Numbered from the stretch's first letter, positions 4,998 to 12,469 are shown. The stretch is 12,656 nucleotides of DNA from an uncultured Christensenella sp. (GCA_910583855.1 CAJTYL010000019.1:1-12656), one strand, 5' to 3'. The notes: generated by a model not told the origin, from the letters alone. A program made the numbers and translations.

Positions 4998-6305
4998 ATG
5001 AAAGCAATCAAAACTATTGCAAATTGCTGTTTGGTGTTAATAACCGTAATAGCCGTATGCGTTATTATCGCGTTCGTTTACTATCACTATTTCGTGAAAG
5101 ATAAGACCATAGGCGTAAACAACGTAAACGACCAGTTAGCCGTCGATATAAAGAAAGACGACGAACTGACACCCGAAGAAAAAGACGCATACGCCGAACG
5201 CTGGTTTATGGAAGCCAACTACTACTCAAACGACAAGAACAACGGCGTACAACTGCAAGAATTAAAATACAACTATTTCACGGGCTACGGCTTAACGGAA
5301 AGCGAATACCGCTCAACGGGTATGCAATTTTTAGGCGATTTCCGAACGTACACGCAAGAGGTACACAAAGAAAGCGAGGCGAACGAGCGCGTACTCTCTG
5401 AATTTTACTACTACGATACGACGAACGGCATAAATTGGAGCGGTTTCAAAGGTCAATACGGGAGCGTTTCAACCGTACTCAACCGCAACCAACAGTTTAT
5501 TATCAAGATAGACAACCGCCCGTTTTCCATTCAGTTGGACGGCAAATACGATACTTACGGCAGACTGTGGGGCTTTTTATGGACGGTCAAACAAAGCACA
5601 ACGTATTTCGATTACGGCGACGTGTTCGACGCAGTTTTCTCGGCTATAAAGTCGAACGACAAAGGCTACGGCGATTACTATATCACGCTGGACTTATCGC
5701 AATACTTTTCAATCAGAGAATACGACGGCACGAGCGGCAAATTCAAGGCGGACGACGTAACCGACATAATCAAAAATTACGCCGTGCTTAAATTCCACTA
5801 TGACGAGAACGGAGCGCGTAACAGTACGCAAAGCATATTCGGCTCTATCGAGTGCAACCCGAAATACGACACCAGCGACGAGCAAATAGACACCACCTAC
5901 TGGCAGGAACGTATGACCTACACGCTTACCGACACAAGCAAGTTGAACGGCGCGGAATTGTTTACTTACCGATACAGCGAAATATACGACGGCTATTTTG
6001 TTTCGCTGTCAATGGACGGCAAAAAGTTATTCGCAGATATGCCCCGCGCAAAAGTCAATATAACGCTGGACTTACAGTCCGAATATTTGGCGGCAAAAGA
6101 AATCAAGGTTGTAGGTCTTGACTATAACGCTTTCGACGGGCTGGAAATCGACACGCTTACTATCAAAGGCAACGCACGAACATTTTACTTGCTGGAAAAA
6201 TCGTTGAACGATACGCAGTTAAAAACATTAAAACACAGTCGCGGTATTGTGCTGGACGGAACGGCAAGCGCGATAAATAGCACATACAGCGAGGTGGTTA
6301 TATGA
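4998..6305 (+). CDS. Membrane-anchored extracytoplasmic protein, unknown
   Basis: A 435-residue protein I do not recognise. Residues about 9-31 (CCLVLITVIAVCVIIAFVYYHYF) form one uncleaved N-terminal membrane anchor with a short positive tail (MKAIKTIAN) inside, so the remaining 400 residues should lie outside the membrane. That part is rich in Tyr, Asp, Asn and Ser with alternating strand-like stretches (YYITLDLSQYFSIREYDG; AKVNITLDLQSEYLAAKEIKVVGLDY), no catalytic motif, and no LPxTG or other wall anchor. AAGGAGG at 4987-4993 sets the start. It overlaps the next membrane protein gene by ATGA (6302-6305), indicating translational coupling. With the next two genes it forms a set of three proteins of the same topology, probably a complex on the cell or particle surface; this is inference from context. 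Confidence 0.8.
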   Translation: MKAIKTIANCCLVLITVIAVCVIIAFVYYHYFVKDKTIGVNNVNDQLAVDIKKDDELTPEEKDAYAERWFMEANYYSNDKNNGVQLQELKYNYFTGYGLTESEYRSTGMQFLGDFRTYTQEVHKESEANERVLSEFYYYDTTNGINWSGFKGQYGSVSTVLNRNQQFIIKIDNRPFSIQLDGKYDTYGRLWGFLWTVKQSTTYFDYGDVFDAVFSAIKSNDKGYGDYYITLDLSQYFSIREYDGTSGKFKADDVTDIIKNYAVLKFHYDENGARNSTQSIFGSIECNPKYDTSDEQIDTTYWQERMTYTLTDTSKLNGAELFTYRYSEIYDGYFVSLSMDGKKLFADMPRAKVNITLDLQSEYLAAKEIKVVGLDYNAFDGLEIDTLTIKGNARTFYLLEKSLNDTQLKTLKHSRGIVLDGTASAINSTYSEVVI

Positions 6306-6829
6306 AAAAAATCATAGGTATGGTTATTCTCTACTTGCTGGCGTTCGTCATAATCGTTGCCGCCGTTTTCTGCGGGATTCGGTTGTATAAGGAAATCAAG
6401 GCTGAAAGTTATATAAACGGCTCAATAGATATTAGCAACCGATTCACGCAGGAAAGTTTTAACTATTCGTCCACGAGCGCGGTTTTCTATCACGATTTAT
6501 ACGACGACACCGACACATACGCATTTGAAAAGGACTTGCTGAAAGTAGAGAATTTTGACGGCAAGAAAAAGACCTATCAAGTTATACTCAACGACTACGT
6601 TTTGCTGAATACGGAAATAAACGCCGGCTCGGTTTTCGCAACGGTAGATATGGACTTTTACGACACGAACGGCAACGTAATAAACAGCGCGGTTATGAGA
6701 ATATCGGTCAAGTTTTTGAGCAACAAAACGACTTTAACGCTTGCGACGACGGGCAAGGAAAACGCGAGTTTTCTCGAACAGTATTTTGCGGACAACGGCA
6801 TACGCCTTCGCATAATCGAAATTTTATAA
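6302..6829 (+). CDS. Small membrane-anchored extracytoplasmic protein
   Basis: A 175-residue protein with one N-terminal membrane segment (about 4-27, IIGMVILYLLAFVIIVAAVF) and an outside domain of about 145 residues. That domain is strand-rich (TYQVILNDYVLLNTEINAG; AVMRISVKFLSNKTTLTLAT) and ends in a predicted helix (ENASFLEQYFADNGIRLRIIEIL). It has no cysteines outside the anchor region and no recognisable catalytic motif. The start codon lies inside the last codons of the gene before it (ATGA overlap), with GAGGTGG at 6291-6297. The next gene follows after ten bases. It shares topology with both neighbours, which points to a joint membrane complex. A pilin or minor coat protein is possible but there is no family match I can name. 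Confidence 0.8.
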   Translation: MKKIIGMVILYLLAFVIIVAAVFCGIRLYKEIKAESYINGSIDISNRFTQESFNYSSTSAVFYHDLYDDTDTYAFEKDLLKVENFDGKKKTYQVILNDYVLLNTEINAGSVFATVDMDFYDTNGNVINSAVMRISVKFLSNKTTLTLATTGKENASFLEQYFADNGIRLRIIEIL

Positions 6830-6839
6830 GGAGCGAACA

Positions 6840-9014
6840 ATGTCAACGACAAAAAAAGTATTAACAATCATTTTCAGTATTTTAATAATCGGCGTTCTCG
6901 CGTTTCTTTTGACTTGGGGCATTATAAATTGGTCGAAGGTCAAGGACGGAATGGCGGGCAATGGTTTATATACGCAAGAGGACGTGCAAAAATCTTACGA
7001 GGACGGCTATTCCACCGCCCTCAAAGACAAAGACGAATACGACAAACTAATCAACAGTTACCGCGATACAATCACTACACAGAACGATTTAATATCGCAG
7101 TACACGAGCGAGGCAACCGCCCTCAACAATTCCATAAAGGACTATCAAGGGCAAGTCGCTACGTTGAACGAACAACGCGCCGCGCTGGAAACACAAATCG
7201 AAACGCTGAACACAATCAAGGCAAGCAACGAAATTACCATTACGGAATTGAACGGGCAAATTGCCGAACTGTCAACGCAGATACTTACGCTGCAAGGCAA
7301 TAAGGACGAGAACGAACGGCAAATCGCCGCCCTTACGGAGCAATTAACGAACTTGCAAAATCTCAATACGCAGTTACAAGAAAACAACGCTCTGAACGCA
7401 AAGACGATTAACGGGCTGAACGCGCAAATTGCAAGCCTTAACAATCAGATTGCCGATTTGACATTGCAAACGCAAAACAATTCTTCGGTGGTCAACGCTC
7501 TGAACGCTAAAATTGCGGAATTGCAAAAGTCCGTAAGTTATTACGAACAGTATCTATCTACATTGGAAAGCGGCGAGCAAGTCGTTGCCACGTTCGAGTT
7601 TGACGGGAGCGTTTACAACATACAAGTAGTAAACAAGAACAGTCTTTTGACAGTCGCAACGCCGCCCTCTACGGCTTACGTTATATTCAACGGCTGGACG
7701 GTTGACGGCGAGCCGATAGACCTTGCAACTTACCGCATAACGACGAACACGAAAATAGTTGCCGACGTAACGCATAAATGCGAGGTCAATTTTATGGTTG
7801 ACGGCGAAAACTACCACAACGAAATCGTACTGAAAAACGCAAAAGTAACGCCGCCCGCTGCGCCTACGAAAAACGGCTATGTTTTCGAGGGCTGGACGAT
7901 AGACGGCAATTCGGTTGTAAATCTTAACGCTTACACCGTAACGCAGAACGTAACATTTACGGCAAAATTCACAAAGCAGTATTCCGTTGTATTCAAGTAC
8001 GAGGACACCACGCTGAAAAACTAAACCGTAAAATCGGGCAACTACGCAACCGCTCCGACGGCAACAAGCACGGCGTACAAAGTGTTTAACGGCTGGAAAG
8101 TAAACGGCGTTGCGGTAAGCGTTGACGAATACCGCATAACAAGCGATACCGTTTTTGTCGCAGATATAACGTACAAGTACGATGTGAAATTTATGGCGGA
8201 CGGAAAAACGCACAATACGCAGATTATCGAACGCAACGGCAAGCCAACCGTACCCGCCAACCCTACAAAGCCGAATTATGTATTTGTCGGCTGGTCTATC
8301 GACGGAACGAACACCGTCAACGTAAGCAATTACACCGTTACCGAAAACATAACATTTACGGCAATATTCCGCGTTGACAAATTCACGGTTACGTTCAAAA
8401 ACGGCGATACGACGGTAGCAACGCAAGAGGTACAAAACGGCGGCTATGCAACTATGCCTACGTTCAACAGCGATACGTTTGTGGGCTGGATGGTTGACGG
8501 AAAAACGGTTATAAATCTTGCAACCTACAAGATAACCGCAAACACAACTTTCACGGCAAAATTCGGAACTTGGACGCGCTTGGGCGACGATATGCTTTAC
8601 GTTTACGGCGACAGCACTATGAACAGCGTTGACATAGCGGTTAGCGGTCTGAAAGCGGGCGACAAAATCAAGATTACGGCGAACTATATCAAGGCGAATA
8701 TACGCGACGACGGGAACAACAGTTTTTGGTATAACTCGCCCGACGGCAACGGTTGCTACGGTTTTGAATACGGCTATGACGGACAATGGCAACAACTGCA
8801 ATACGAGGGCGACGGCGGCAATGCTGGCGACAAAGAATTGACAAGCCTTGCGCCGTTCTCGGCAACGCTCGGACTTGTGGAATATGGCGTAGACAATACG
8901 TTTACTATCACAATATCGTGCAAACGCGACGGCTATCTGACTATTGAGTGGTCGGACAATGCGGGTTTCTATATCGAGATGATGACAATGTGGGAACTGT
9001 ACGTTTTAAGATAA
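6840..9014 (+). pseudogene. Coiled-coil adhesin with InlB-type repeats, in-frame stop
   Basis: One long gene of 724 residues interrupted by TAA at 8022-8024 (codon 395); both halves are in the same frame and the repeat pattern continues across the stop. The start ATG at 6840 has AAGGAG at 6828-6833. Domains: a membrane anchor (about 7-30), a long coiled coil rich in Leu/Asn/Gln heptads (about 48-240), five tandem repeats of 64-67 residues (248-313, 314-379, 380-446, 447-513, 514-576) with the signature GYxFxGWxxDG...YxVTxNxTFTAxF, and a C-terminal beta-rich domain (577-724). The repeats belong to the InlB B-repeat/Listeria-Bacteroides repeat type found on surface proteins. The stop replaces a Gln codon expected from the fifth repeat (TTVATQEV against TTLKN*TV), so a single CAA to TAA change explains it. 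Without readthrough the product is a 394-residue stalk lacking its tip. The likely role is attachment, by analogy. Confidence 0.85.
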
Positions 9015-9143
9015 ACAAAGGCAAATCACAACTTAATTATAACGCTTGGGGTAAGCGCAAAAAGCCCCGCCATTAGCCGCTTAAAATGACGGTGCGCAAC
9101 GTAATTTGCGGCGGTTGAAAAATAATCTATATAGGAGTTAAAA

Positions 9144-9509
9144 ATGGAAAACTTAAACAAGGTAGTCAAGGAAATCAAAATCGTGGCAAAGCCCTCGAAA
9201 CGCGGCGGCAAAAATCATTTTGTGCGCGTGGAACTTATCAACGGGCGTTCGGCAGACGTATGGTGCGATAAAGAGGTCGTCGAACTCATTCAGACCTGCA
9301 CGGAGTTGGGCGTTGAGCCGTTCAAGAGTTTTACGCTCGAAAAGAGAACGAGCGACAAAAGCGGCGCGGAATATATCGCGGTTGTTTTGAAAATGTTCAA
9401 CGACGACGAATACTTTTACTTTCTGCCCCGCGCTACGAATACCATTGTCGAATTGTTACTCGCAAAAGCCGCAAAGGACGAAACGCCCGCGCCCGCGAAA
9501 AAGGCGTAA
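9144..9509 (+). CDS. Small basic beta-rich protein, unknown
   Basis: A 121-residue protein I cannot assign. It starts at 9144 with AGGAG at 9133-9137. Predicted short strands with basic and aromatic residues (KEIKIVAKPSKRGGKNHFVRVELING, KSFTLEKRTSDKSGAEYIAVVLKMF, EYFYFLPR, each read in part) are followed by a helix (TNTIVELLLAKAAKD) and an Ala/Pro/Lys tail. Size, charge and position in a presumed ssDNA-replicating element would suit a single-stranded DNA-binding protein, but no OB-fold signature is certain and there is no acidic SSB-type tip. It begins a new gene row after a 129-base gap that contains short hairpins (CGCTT/AAGCG at about 9041-9057) but no clear promoter. Confidence 0.7.
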   Translation: MENLNKVVKEIKIVAKPSKRGGKNHFVRVELINGRSADVWCDKEVVELIQTCTELGVEPFKSFTLEKRTSDKSGAEYIAVVLKMFNDDEYFYFLPRATNTIVELLLAKAAKDETPAPAKKA

Positions 9510-9512
9510 TCT

Positions 9513-9914
9513 ATGGCAAACCCGAAAATACCGCAAGGCTATCAAGGAACATACGCCCGCGCCGCCGACGGTTCGGCAACTCTCATTATGGTGTCGCGTT
9601 CTGACTATATAGCCGACGGAAAAACCACTAAAAAGGAGCAAAAACCTATGAGCGAACAGCAACAGCCAAACAGCACATTTACACCTTATACCACCGAACA
9701 AAAGCGCGAATTTGCAAAACAGTTTACGCCCGAACAAAGAAAGTCATACCGTCAAGGACAAAGAAACGCCTACGGGCATATGGCGAATATCGGCAGGCGC
9801 AATTCAACTTTCATTAACAACAATCTGAAAAAGGACGAGGCGGCAACGCCACCGCCCGCGCCGCCCGCCGAAAAGCCCAAAGGCAATGGCAGAAATCGGG
9901 CAATAAATAATTAA
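9513..9914 (+). CDS. Small Gln/Pro-rich basic protein, two possible starts
   Basis: An open frame of 133 residues beginning three bases after the previous stop. An internal in-frame ATG at 9648 is preceded by AAAGGAG (9632-9638, nine-base spacing), a much better ribosome binding site than that of the first ATG (only AAGGCG inside the previous gene). Translation from 9648 gives 88 residues. The part before it (PKIPQGYQGTYARAADGSATLIM) still looks like coding sequence, so both a long and a short product may be made. The short form starts MSEQQQPNSTFTPYTTEQKR, has a helical basic middle (FTPEQRKSYRQGQRNAYGHM) and a low-complexity tail (TPPPAPPAEKPKG), so it is largely disordered and probably nucleic-acid or membrane-partner binding. 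There is no membrane segment, and I recognise no family. It is followed by a terminator. Confidence 0.65.
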   Translation: MANPKIPQGYQGTYARAADGSATLIMVSRSDYIADGKTTKKEQKPMSEQQQPNSTFTPYTTEQKREFAKQFTPEQRKSYRQGQRNAYGHMANIGRRNSTFINNNLKKDEAATPPPAPPAEKPKGNGRNRAINN

Positions 9915-9921
9915 ATCTTAC

Positions 9922-9960
9922 GAGGGAGCGGGCGTTTCGTCCGTTCCCTTATTCTTTTTT
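9922..9960 (+). terminator. Rho-independent terminator before the ATPase gene
   Basis: GGGAGCGG (9924-9931) pairs with CCGTTCCC (9941-9948, one G-U) around a nine-base loop and is followed by TTATTCTTTTTT. It separates the two small genes at 9144-9914 from the ATPase/Rep genes and would allow separate or attenuated expression. Confidence 0.85.
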
Positions 9961-9972
9961 GCGGGGGTGCTT

Positions 9973-10848
9973 ATGGAAAACAAAACGTATTATCTTACTT
10001 ACGTTGTCGGGGAGCGCGGCGTTGGCAAAACAACTTTACTCGCGCATTTTGCTTGCCGCTATATGATACCGCCGCTGTCCGTTTATGACCTATCTATTTG
10101 CAAAAATGAAATTGAACGGCTGCGGGCTGGCGGCTGGAATAACCTTTCACTCGCGCCGCACGTTCAACATTTGGTGTATGTCGTTGACGATACTTTCATA
10201 GCGCGGGGGCTTGGGTATAAGCCGCGCGTTTCTATGGAATTGCAATTTGAACGAATAGGCTTATATGACGGCGTTCACGCTGTGGACTATCTCTTGCCGT
10301 ATGCGAAAATCTTTCTGCCCGAAATTCAAAGCAAGTTAGACAGTCGCAAGTCTATGACCGCCGAACGGGTTGCGGACTATTTTTTGCGGTATATAGAACG
10401 GCAAAGAAAAGTCGGCGTTCAGATGTGGGCTGACACGCAAATAGACGACAGCGCGGACAAACGCTTTCGTTCGCTTTCCGACAAACTCATAGAGGTGCAA
10501 AACAAGCGCGATTATTACGACCTACACGGGCGGCTTATTAAAACCGTATGGAACTGCTACGAGTTTTCGGGCGTTCGGCAATATGCCCGTTACAAAGACA
10601 GCGGCAACGCGAAAATAGGCGTTAGAACGGCATACACGCACTACGGGAACATTTACAACTGCGTAGACAGTTACAGCGGCAAAGAATACTTTTATTACGG
10701 TATGACGGGCAACTACCATACTACGCCCGCAACGCTCACGGGCAACGACAAGGCGGCTATGCTTGCGCGGTGCAAGCGTTACCCGCTTTTCAATCAAAAC
10801 GAGCAAAAAAGCAATATTAGCGAGGTTACGGAACTATGGAAAAATTAG
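9973..10848 (+). CDS. Zot/FtsK-like P-loop ATPase
   Basis: A 291-residue NTPase. A beta-strand (TYYLTYVVGERGVGKTT) gives a Walker A motif at 13-21. Two Walker B candidates exist: LVYVVDD (67-73) and AKIFLPEIQ (111-119). The latter lies where Zot/inovirus pI and FtsK-like ATPases have DEAQ, but has Pro for Asp. After it come SRKS, the helix FLRYIERQRKVGVQMW and ADTQ (153-156), then DKRFRSLSD, the same order as the R.H.G.D...TQ...D...R.L pattern of the Zot family. Unlike most Zot/pI proteins no membrane segment is visible. The ATG at 9973 is chosen over the GTG at 9967 because GGGGG just before it is the only ribosome-binding-like sequence. It probably pumps or packages DNA, coupled to the Rep downstream. 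A generic AAA-type ATPase is the alternative. Confidence 0.7.
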   Translation: MENKTYYLTYVVGERGVGKTTLLAHFACRYMIPPLSVYDLSICKNEIERLRAGGWNNLSLAPHVQHLVYVVDDTFIARGLGYKPRVSMELQFERIGLYDGVHAVDYLLPYAKIFLPEIQSKLDSRKSMTAERVADYFLRYIERQRKVGVQMWADTQIDDSADKRFRSLSDKLIEVQNKRDYYDLHGRLIKTVWNCYEFSGVRQYARYKDSGNAKIGVRTAYTHYGNIYNCVDSYSGKEYFYYGMTGNYHTTPATLTGNDKAAMLARCKRYPLFNQNEQKSNISEVTELWKN

Positions 10849-11156
10849 ATTTTACCGAACTGCACAAGGAAAAATTAGCGGTCATATTCGAGAATATAGA
10901 CATACTCACGGCAATGAAAGAAAGCGACACGCAACTGCCGCCGCGCTTTTTCCGTGAAATCATAGACGACACCGTTTTAGACTACAAGGCGAAAATGGTT
11001 ATTCTCAATAAGAACACCAAATTTGTAACAAAGGAACTTATGAAAGACTTTAAGTTACTGCGGCGCGAACAGCGCAAACGGCAAGCCGAACAACGAAAAC
11101 AACGCAAGCGCGAAACGCTATTATACGTTGCGCCCGCCGCGCTCATTCACTCATAA
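10836..11156 (+). CDS. Small basic helical protein, unknown
   Basis: A 106-residue protein overlapping the end of the ATPase gene by 13 bases in another frame, with GAGG at 10822-10825, so the two are translationally coupled. The N-terminal half is mixed-charge helical (KLDFTELHKEKLAVIFENID; RFFREIIDDTVLDYKAKMVI). Residues about 72-95 are strongly basic (KLLRREQRKRQAEQRKQRKR), suited to binding DNA or acidic lipids, and the tail LLYVAPAALIHS is weakly hydrophobic. I recognise no family. Its place between the ATPase and the origin/Rep suggests a helper for replication or DNA transfer, which is inference only. Confidence 0.7.
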   Translation: MEKLDFTELHKEKLAVIFENIDILTAMKESDTQLPPRFFREIIDDTVLDYKAKMVILNKNTKFVTKELMKDFKLLRREQRKRQAEQRKQRKRETLLYVAPAALIHS

Positions 11157-11166
11157 CACACGGCAA

Positions 11167-11194
11167 CACACGGGCGGCGAACGCCGCCCGTGTG
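11167..11194. repeat. Perfect 13-bp GC-rich hairpin next to origin
   Basis: CACACGGGCGGCG (11167-11179) and CGCCGCCCGTGTG (11182-11194) form a perfect inverted repeat with only AA between. It begins about ten bases after the stop of the preceding gene, but no T-run follows, so it is a poor terminator. The next hairpin, which holds the nonanucleotide, starts at the very next base. It could be a cruciform that helps melt the origin, a Rep-binding site, or a packaging/priming hairpin on single-stranded DNA. Confidence 0.85.
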
Positions 11195-11219
11195 CAGTAG
11201 GCTTACTATTACCCTACTG
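11195..11219 (+). other. CRESS-type rolling-circle origin stem-loop
   Basis: CAGTAGG (11195-11201) and CCTACTG (11213-11219) form a perfect 7-bp stem. The 11-base loop CTTACTATTAC contains TACTATTAC (11204-11212), which fits the NANTATTAC nonanucleotide at the origin of CRESS-DNA viruses and related plasmids. By analogy the Rep would cut after TACTATT, between 11210 and 11211. The stem can extend by GTG (11192-11194) with CAC (11221-11223) past one bulged T, competing with the GC-rich hairpin. It sits 47 bases before the Rep start, the standard arrangement. Nicking itself is inferred from these known systems. Confidence 0.85.
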
Positions 11220-11225
11220 TCACTG

Positions 11226-11239
11226 CGGAACACGGAACA
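11226..11239 (+). repeat. Tandem iteron-like repeats by the origin
   Basis: Two head-to-tail copies of CGGAACA (11226-11232 and 11233-11239), six bases after the origin stem. A related CGGCAACA occurs at 11161-11168 on the other side. Short tandem repeats flanking the stem-loop are the usual Rep recognition sites (iterons) in circovirus/geminivirus-type replicons, so these are the best candidates here. Confidence 0.55.
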
Positions 11240-11266
11240 AGAATTTTGCATTATCGAGGTGCTTAT

Positions 11267-12469
11267 ATGGACGAAATCAAAAACGATAAAATAGCCGTCG
11301 AGGAAAACCCCGCGCCCGTTACGACAATGAAAAAACGCTGGCTACTGACGATAAACAACCCGATATTTGCCGACAGCGGCTATACGGAAATAAACCCGTT
11401 CGATACCGATATAGAGGTTAAAGAAAATCACTATGATTTGTCCGTATTGCAAGAGGACGAAAATAAAGACTTTTTCGAGTTTCGGTATATTCCATACGAG
11501 AAAGACGGAAAAACCGTTTTAATTAAACGCCCGTTTTTCAAAGACTTGGAAAGCATAGAAAAATACTTTAAGAATTTACAAGATATTGGCGGCTTGAAAT
11601 ATGCGGTATATCAGTACGAGCGGGGCGAGAACGGAACGCCGCATATACAAGGCTTTATTATCTACAAGAACAGCAAGCGTTTCGTAAACGTAAAACAAGA
11701 CTTTCCGACGGCTCACATAATAGTACCGCGCGGGAGCAATTTGGAAAACCGCGACTATTGCACGAAAACCGATACGCGCATAGCCCCGCCCGTTGAAATC
11801 GGGGAGTTTAGCGAAATGCGAACGCGCAACGATATAACACAATTCTTCGAGGCGTTAAAACTCGGTGCTGACAACATACTGCTGAAAAATATGTTTCCCG
11901 TCTTATACTCACAGTACGGACCCGAAAAGATAGAACGATTTAGGCAAGACGAATTAAAAGCCGAATACGGCAAAAAGTTCCGTAATGTGAGCGTAACGTA
12001 TATTTACGGAATACCCCGAACGGGCAAAACAACGTACATTTACGATAATTACCCGATAGAAGATATATGCCGAATAGACAATTACTTAAAAGGCACTTTC
12101 GAGGCATACGACCACCAAAAAATATTGGTGCTTGACGAGTTCACGGGAAAAATAGACTTGCCGTTTCTCAATAACTTATTAGACAAATTCCCCGTGCAAC
12201 TGCCTGCACGATTTGCGAATAGGACGGCGTGTTTCGAGCAAGTTTTTATAATATCGAATTTGCCGCTGGATAGGCTCTACAAAGACGAACAAAACGCCGC
12301 CCGCGAGGTTTACAACGCTTTTATTGCCCGAATACAAAACATAATAAAATTTACGGCGTTGGGCGTGTGGCACTACGAAAAAAAGGACGGAAAACAAGTA
12401 CCGCCGCCAAAGCAAGCCAAACTTTCCGATTTAGTACCGATAGAGGACGACGGCGACTTGCCGTTTTAA
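11267..12469 (+). CDS. rep: CRESS-type Rep: HUH endonuclease and SF3 helicase
   Basis: A 400-residue replication initiator for rolling-circle replication. Its HUH nuclease has motif I WLLTINNP (25-32), motif II TPHIQGF (124-130; His126 and Gln128 as metal ligands) and motif III DYCTK (163-167) with the catalytic Tyr164 and Lys167. The superfamily 3 helicase has Walker A GIPRTGKTT (248-256), Walker B ILVLDEF (286-292), motif C FIISN (327-331) and likely arginine finger residues in ARFANRT (314-320). All key residues are present, so it should be active. Between motifs I and II there are about 95 residues, much more than in most viral Reps. The C-terminus IEDDGDLPF copies the acidic tip of bacterial SSB. 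GAGGT at 11256-11260 favours the ATG at 11267 over the in-frame TTG at 11246. The origin stem-loop lies directly upstream. Confidence 0.95.
   Translation: MDEIKNDKIAVEENPAPVTTMKKRWLLTINNPIFADSGYTEINPFDTDIEVKENHYDLSVLQEDENKDFFEFRYIPYEKDGKTVLIKRPFFKDLESIEKYFKNLQDIGGLKYAVYQYERGENGTPHIQGFIIYKNSKRFVNVKQDFPTAHIIVPRGSNLENRDYCTKTDTRIAPPVEIGEFSEMRTRNDITQFFEALKLGADNILLKNMFPVLYSQYGPEKIERFRQDELKAEYGKKFRNVSVTYIYGIPRTGKTTYIYDNYPIEDICRIDNYLKGTFEAYDHQKILVLDEFTGKIDLPFLNNLLDKFPVQLPARFANRTACFEQVFIISNLPLDRLYKDEQNAAREVYNAFIARIQNIIKFTALGVWHYEKKDGKQVPPPKQAKLSDLVPIEDDGDLPF

Noticed and set aside
4998..6829. Calling the membrane proteins phage coat or pilin proteins
   Set aside because: Only the topology supports it; sizes are far above a filamentous major coat protein and no family motif is visible.
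8022..8024. TAA recoded as a sense codon in this element
   Set aside because: TAA ends other well-supported genes here (Rep, the genes at 6302, 9144 and 9513), so a general reassignment does not fit; a point mutation is simpler.
7554..8801. 415-residue open frame on the minus strand
   Set aside because: It is antisense to the repeat region of the adhesin. Its repeats mirror the sense-strand repeats, the composition is Val/Arg/Cys/Tyr-heavy, and no ribosome binding site precedes it.
8082..9014. Separate gene starting inside the adhesin after the stop
   Set aside because: The first possible start is a GTG within a repeat with no ribosome binding site; it is better read as the remainder of the same broken gene.
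11167..11194. GC-rich hairpin as a rho-independent terminator of the preceding gene
   Set aside because: No T-run follows; the next bases directly begin the origin stem.
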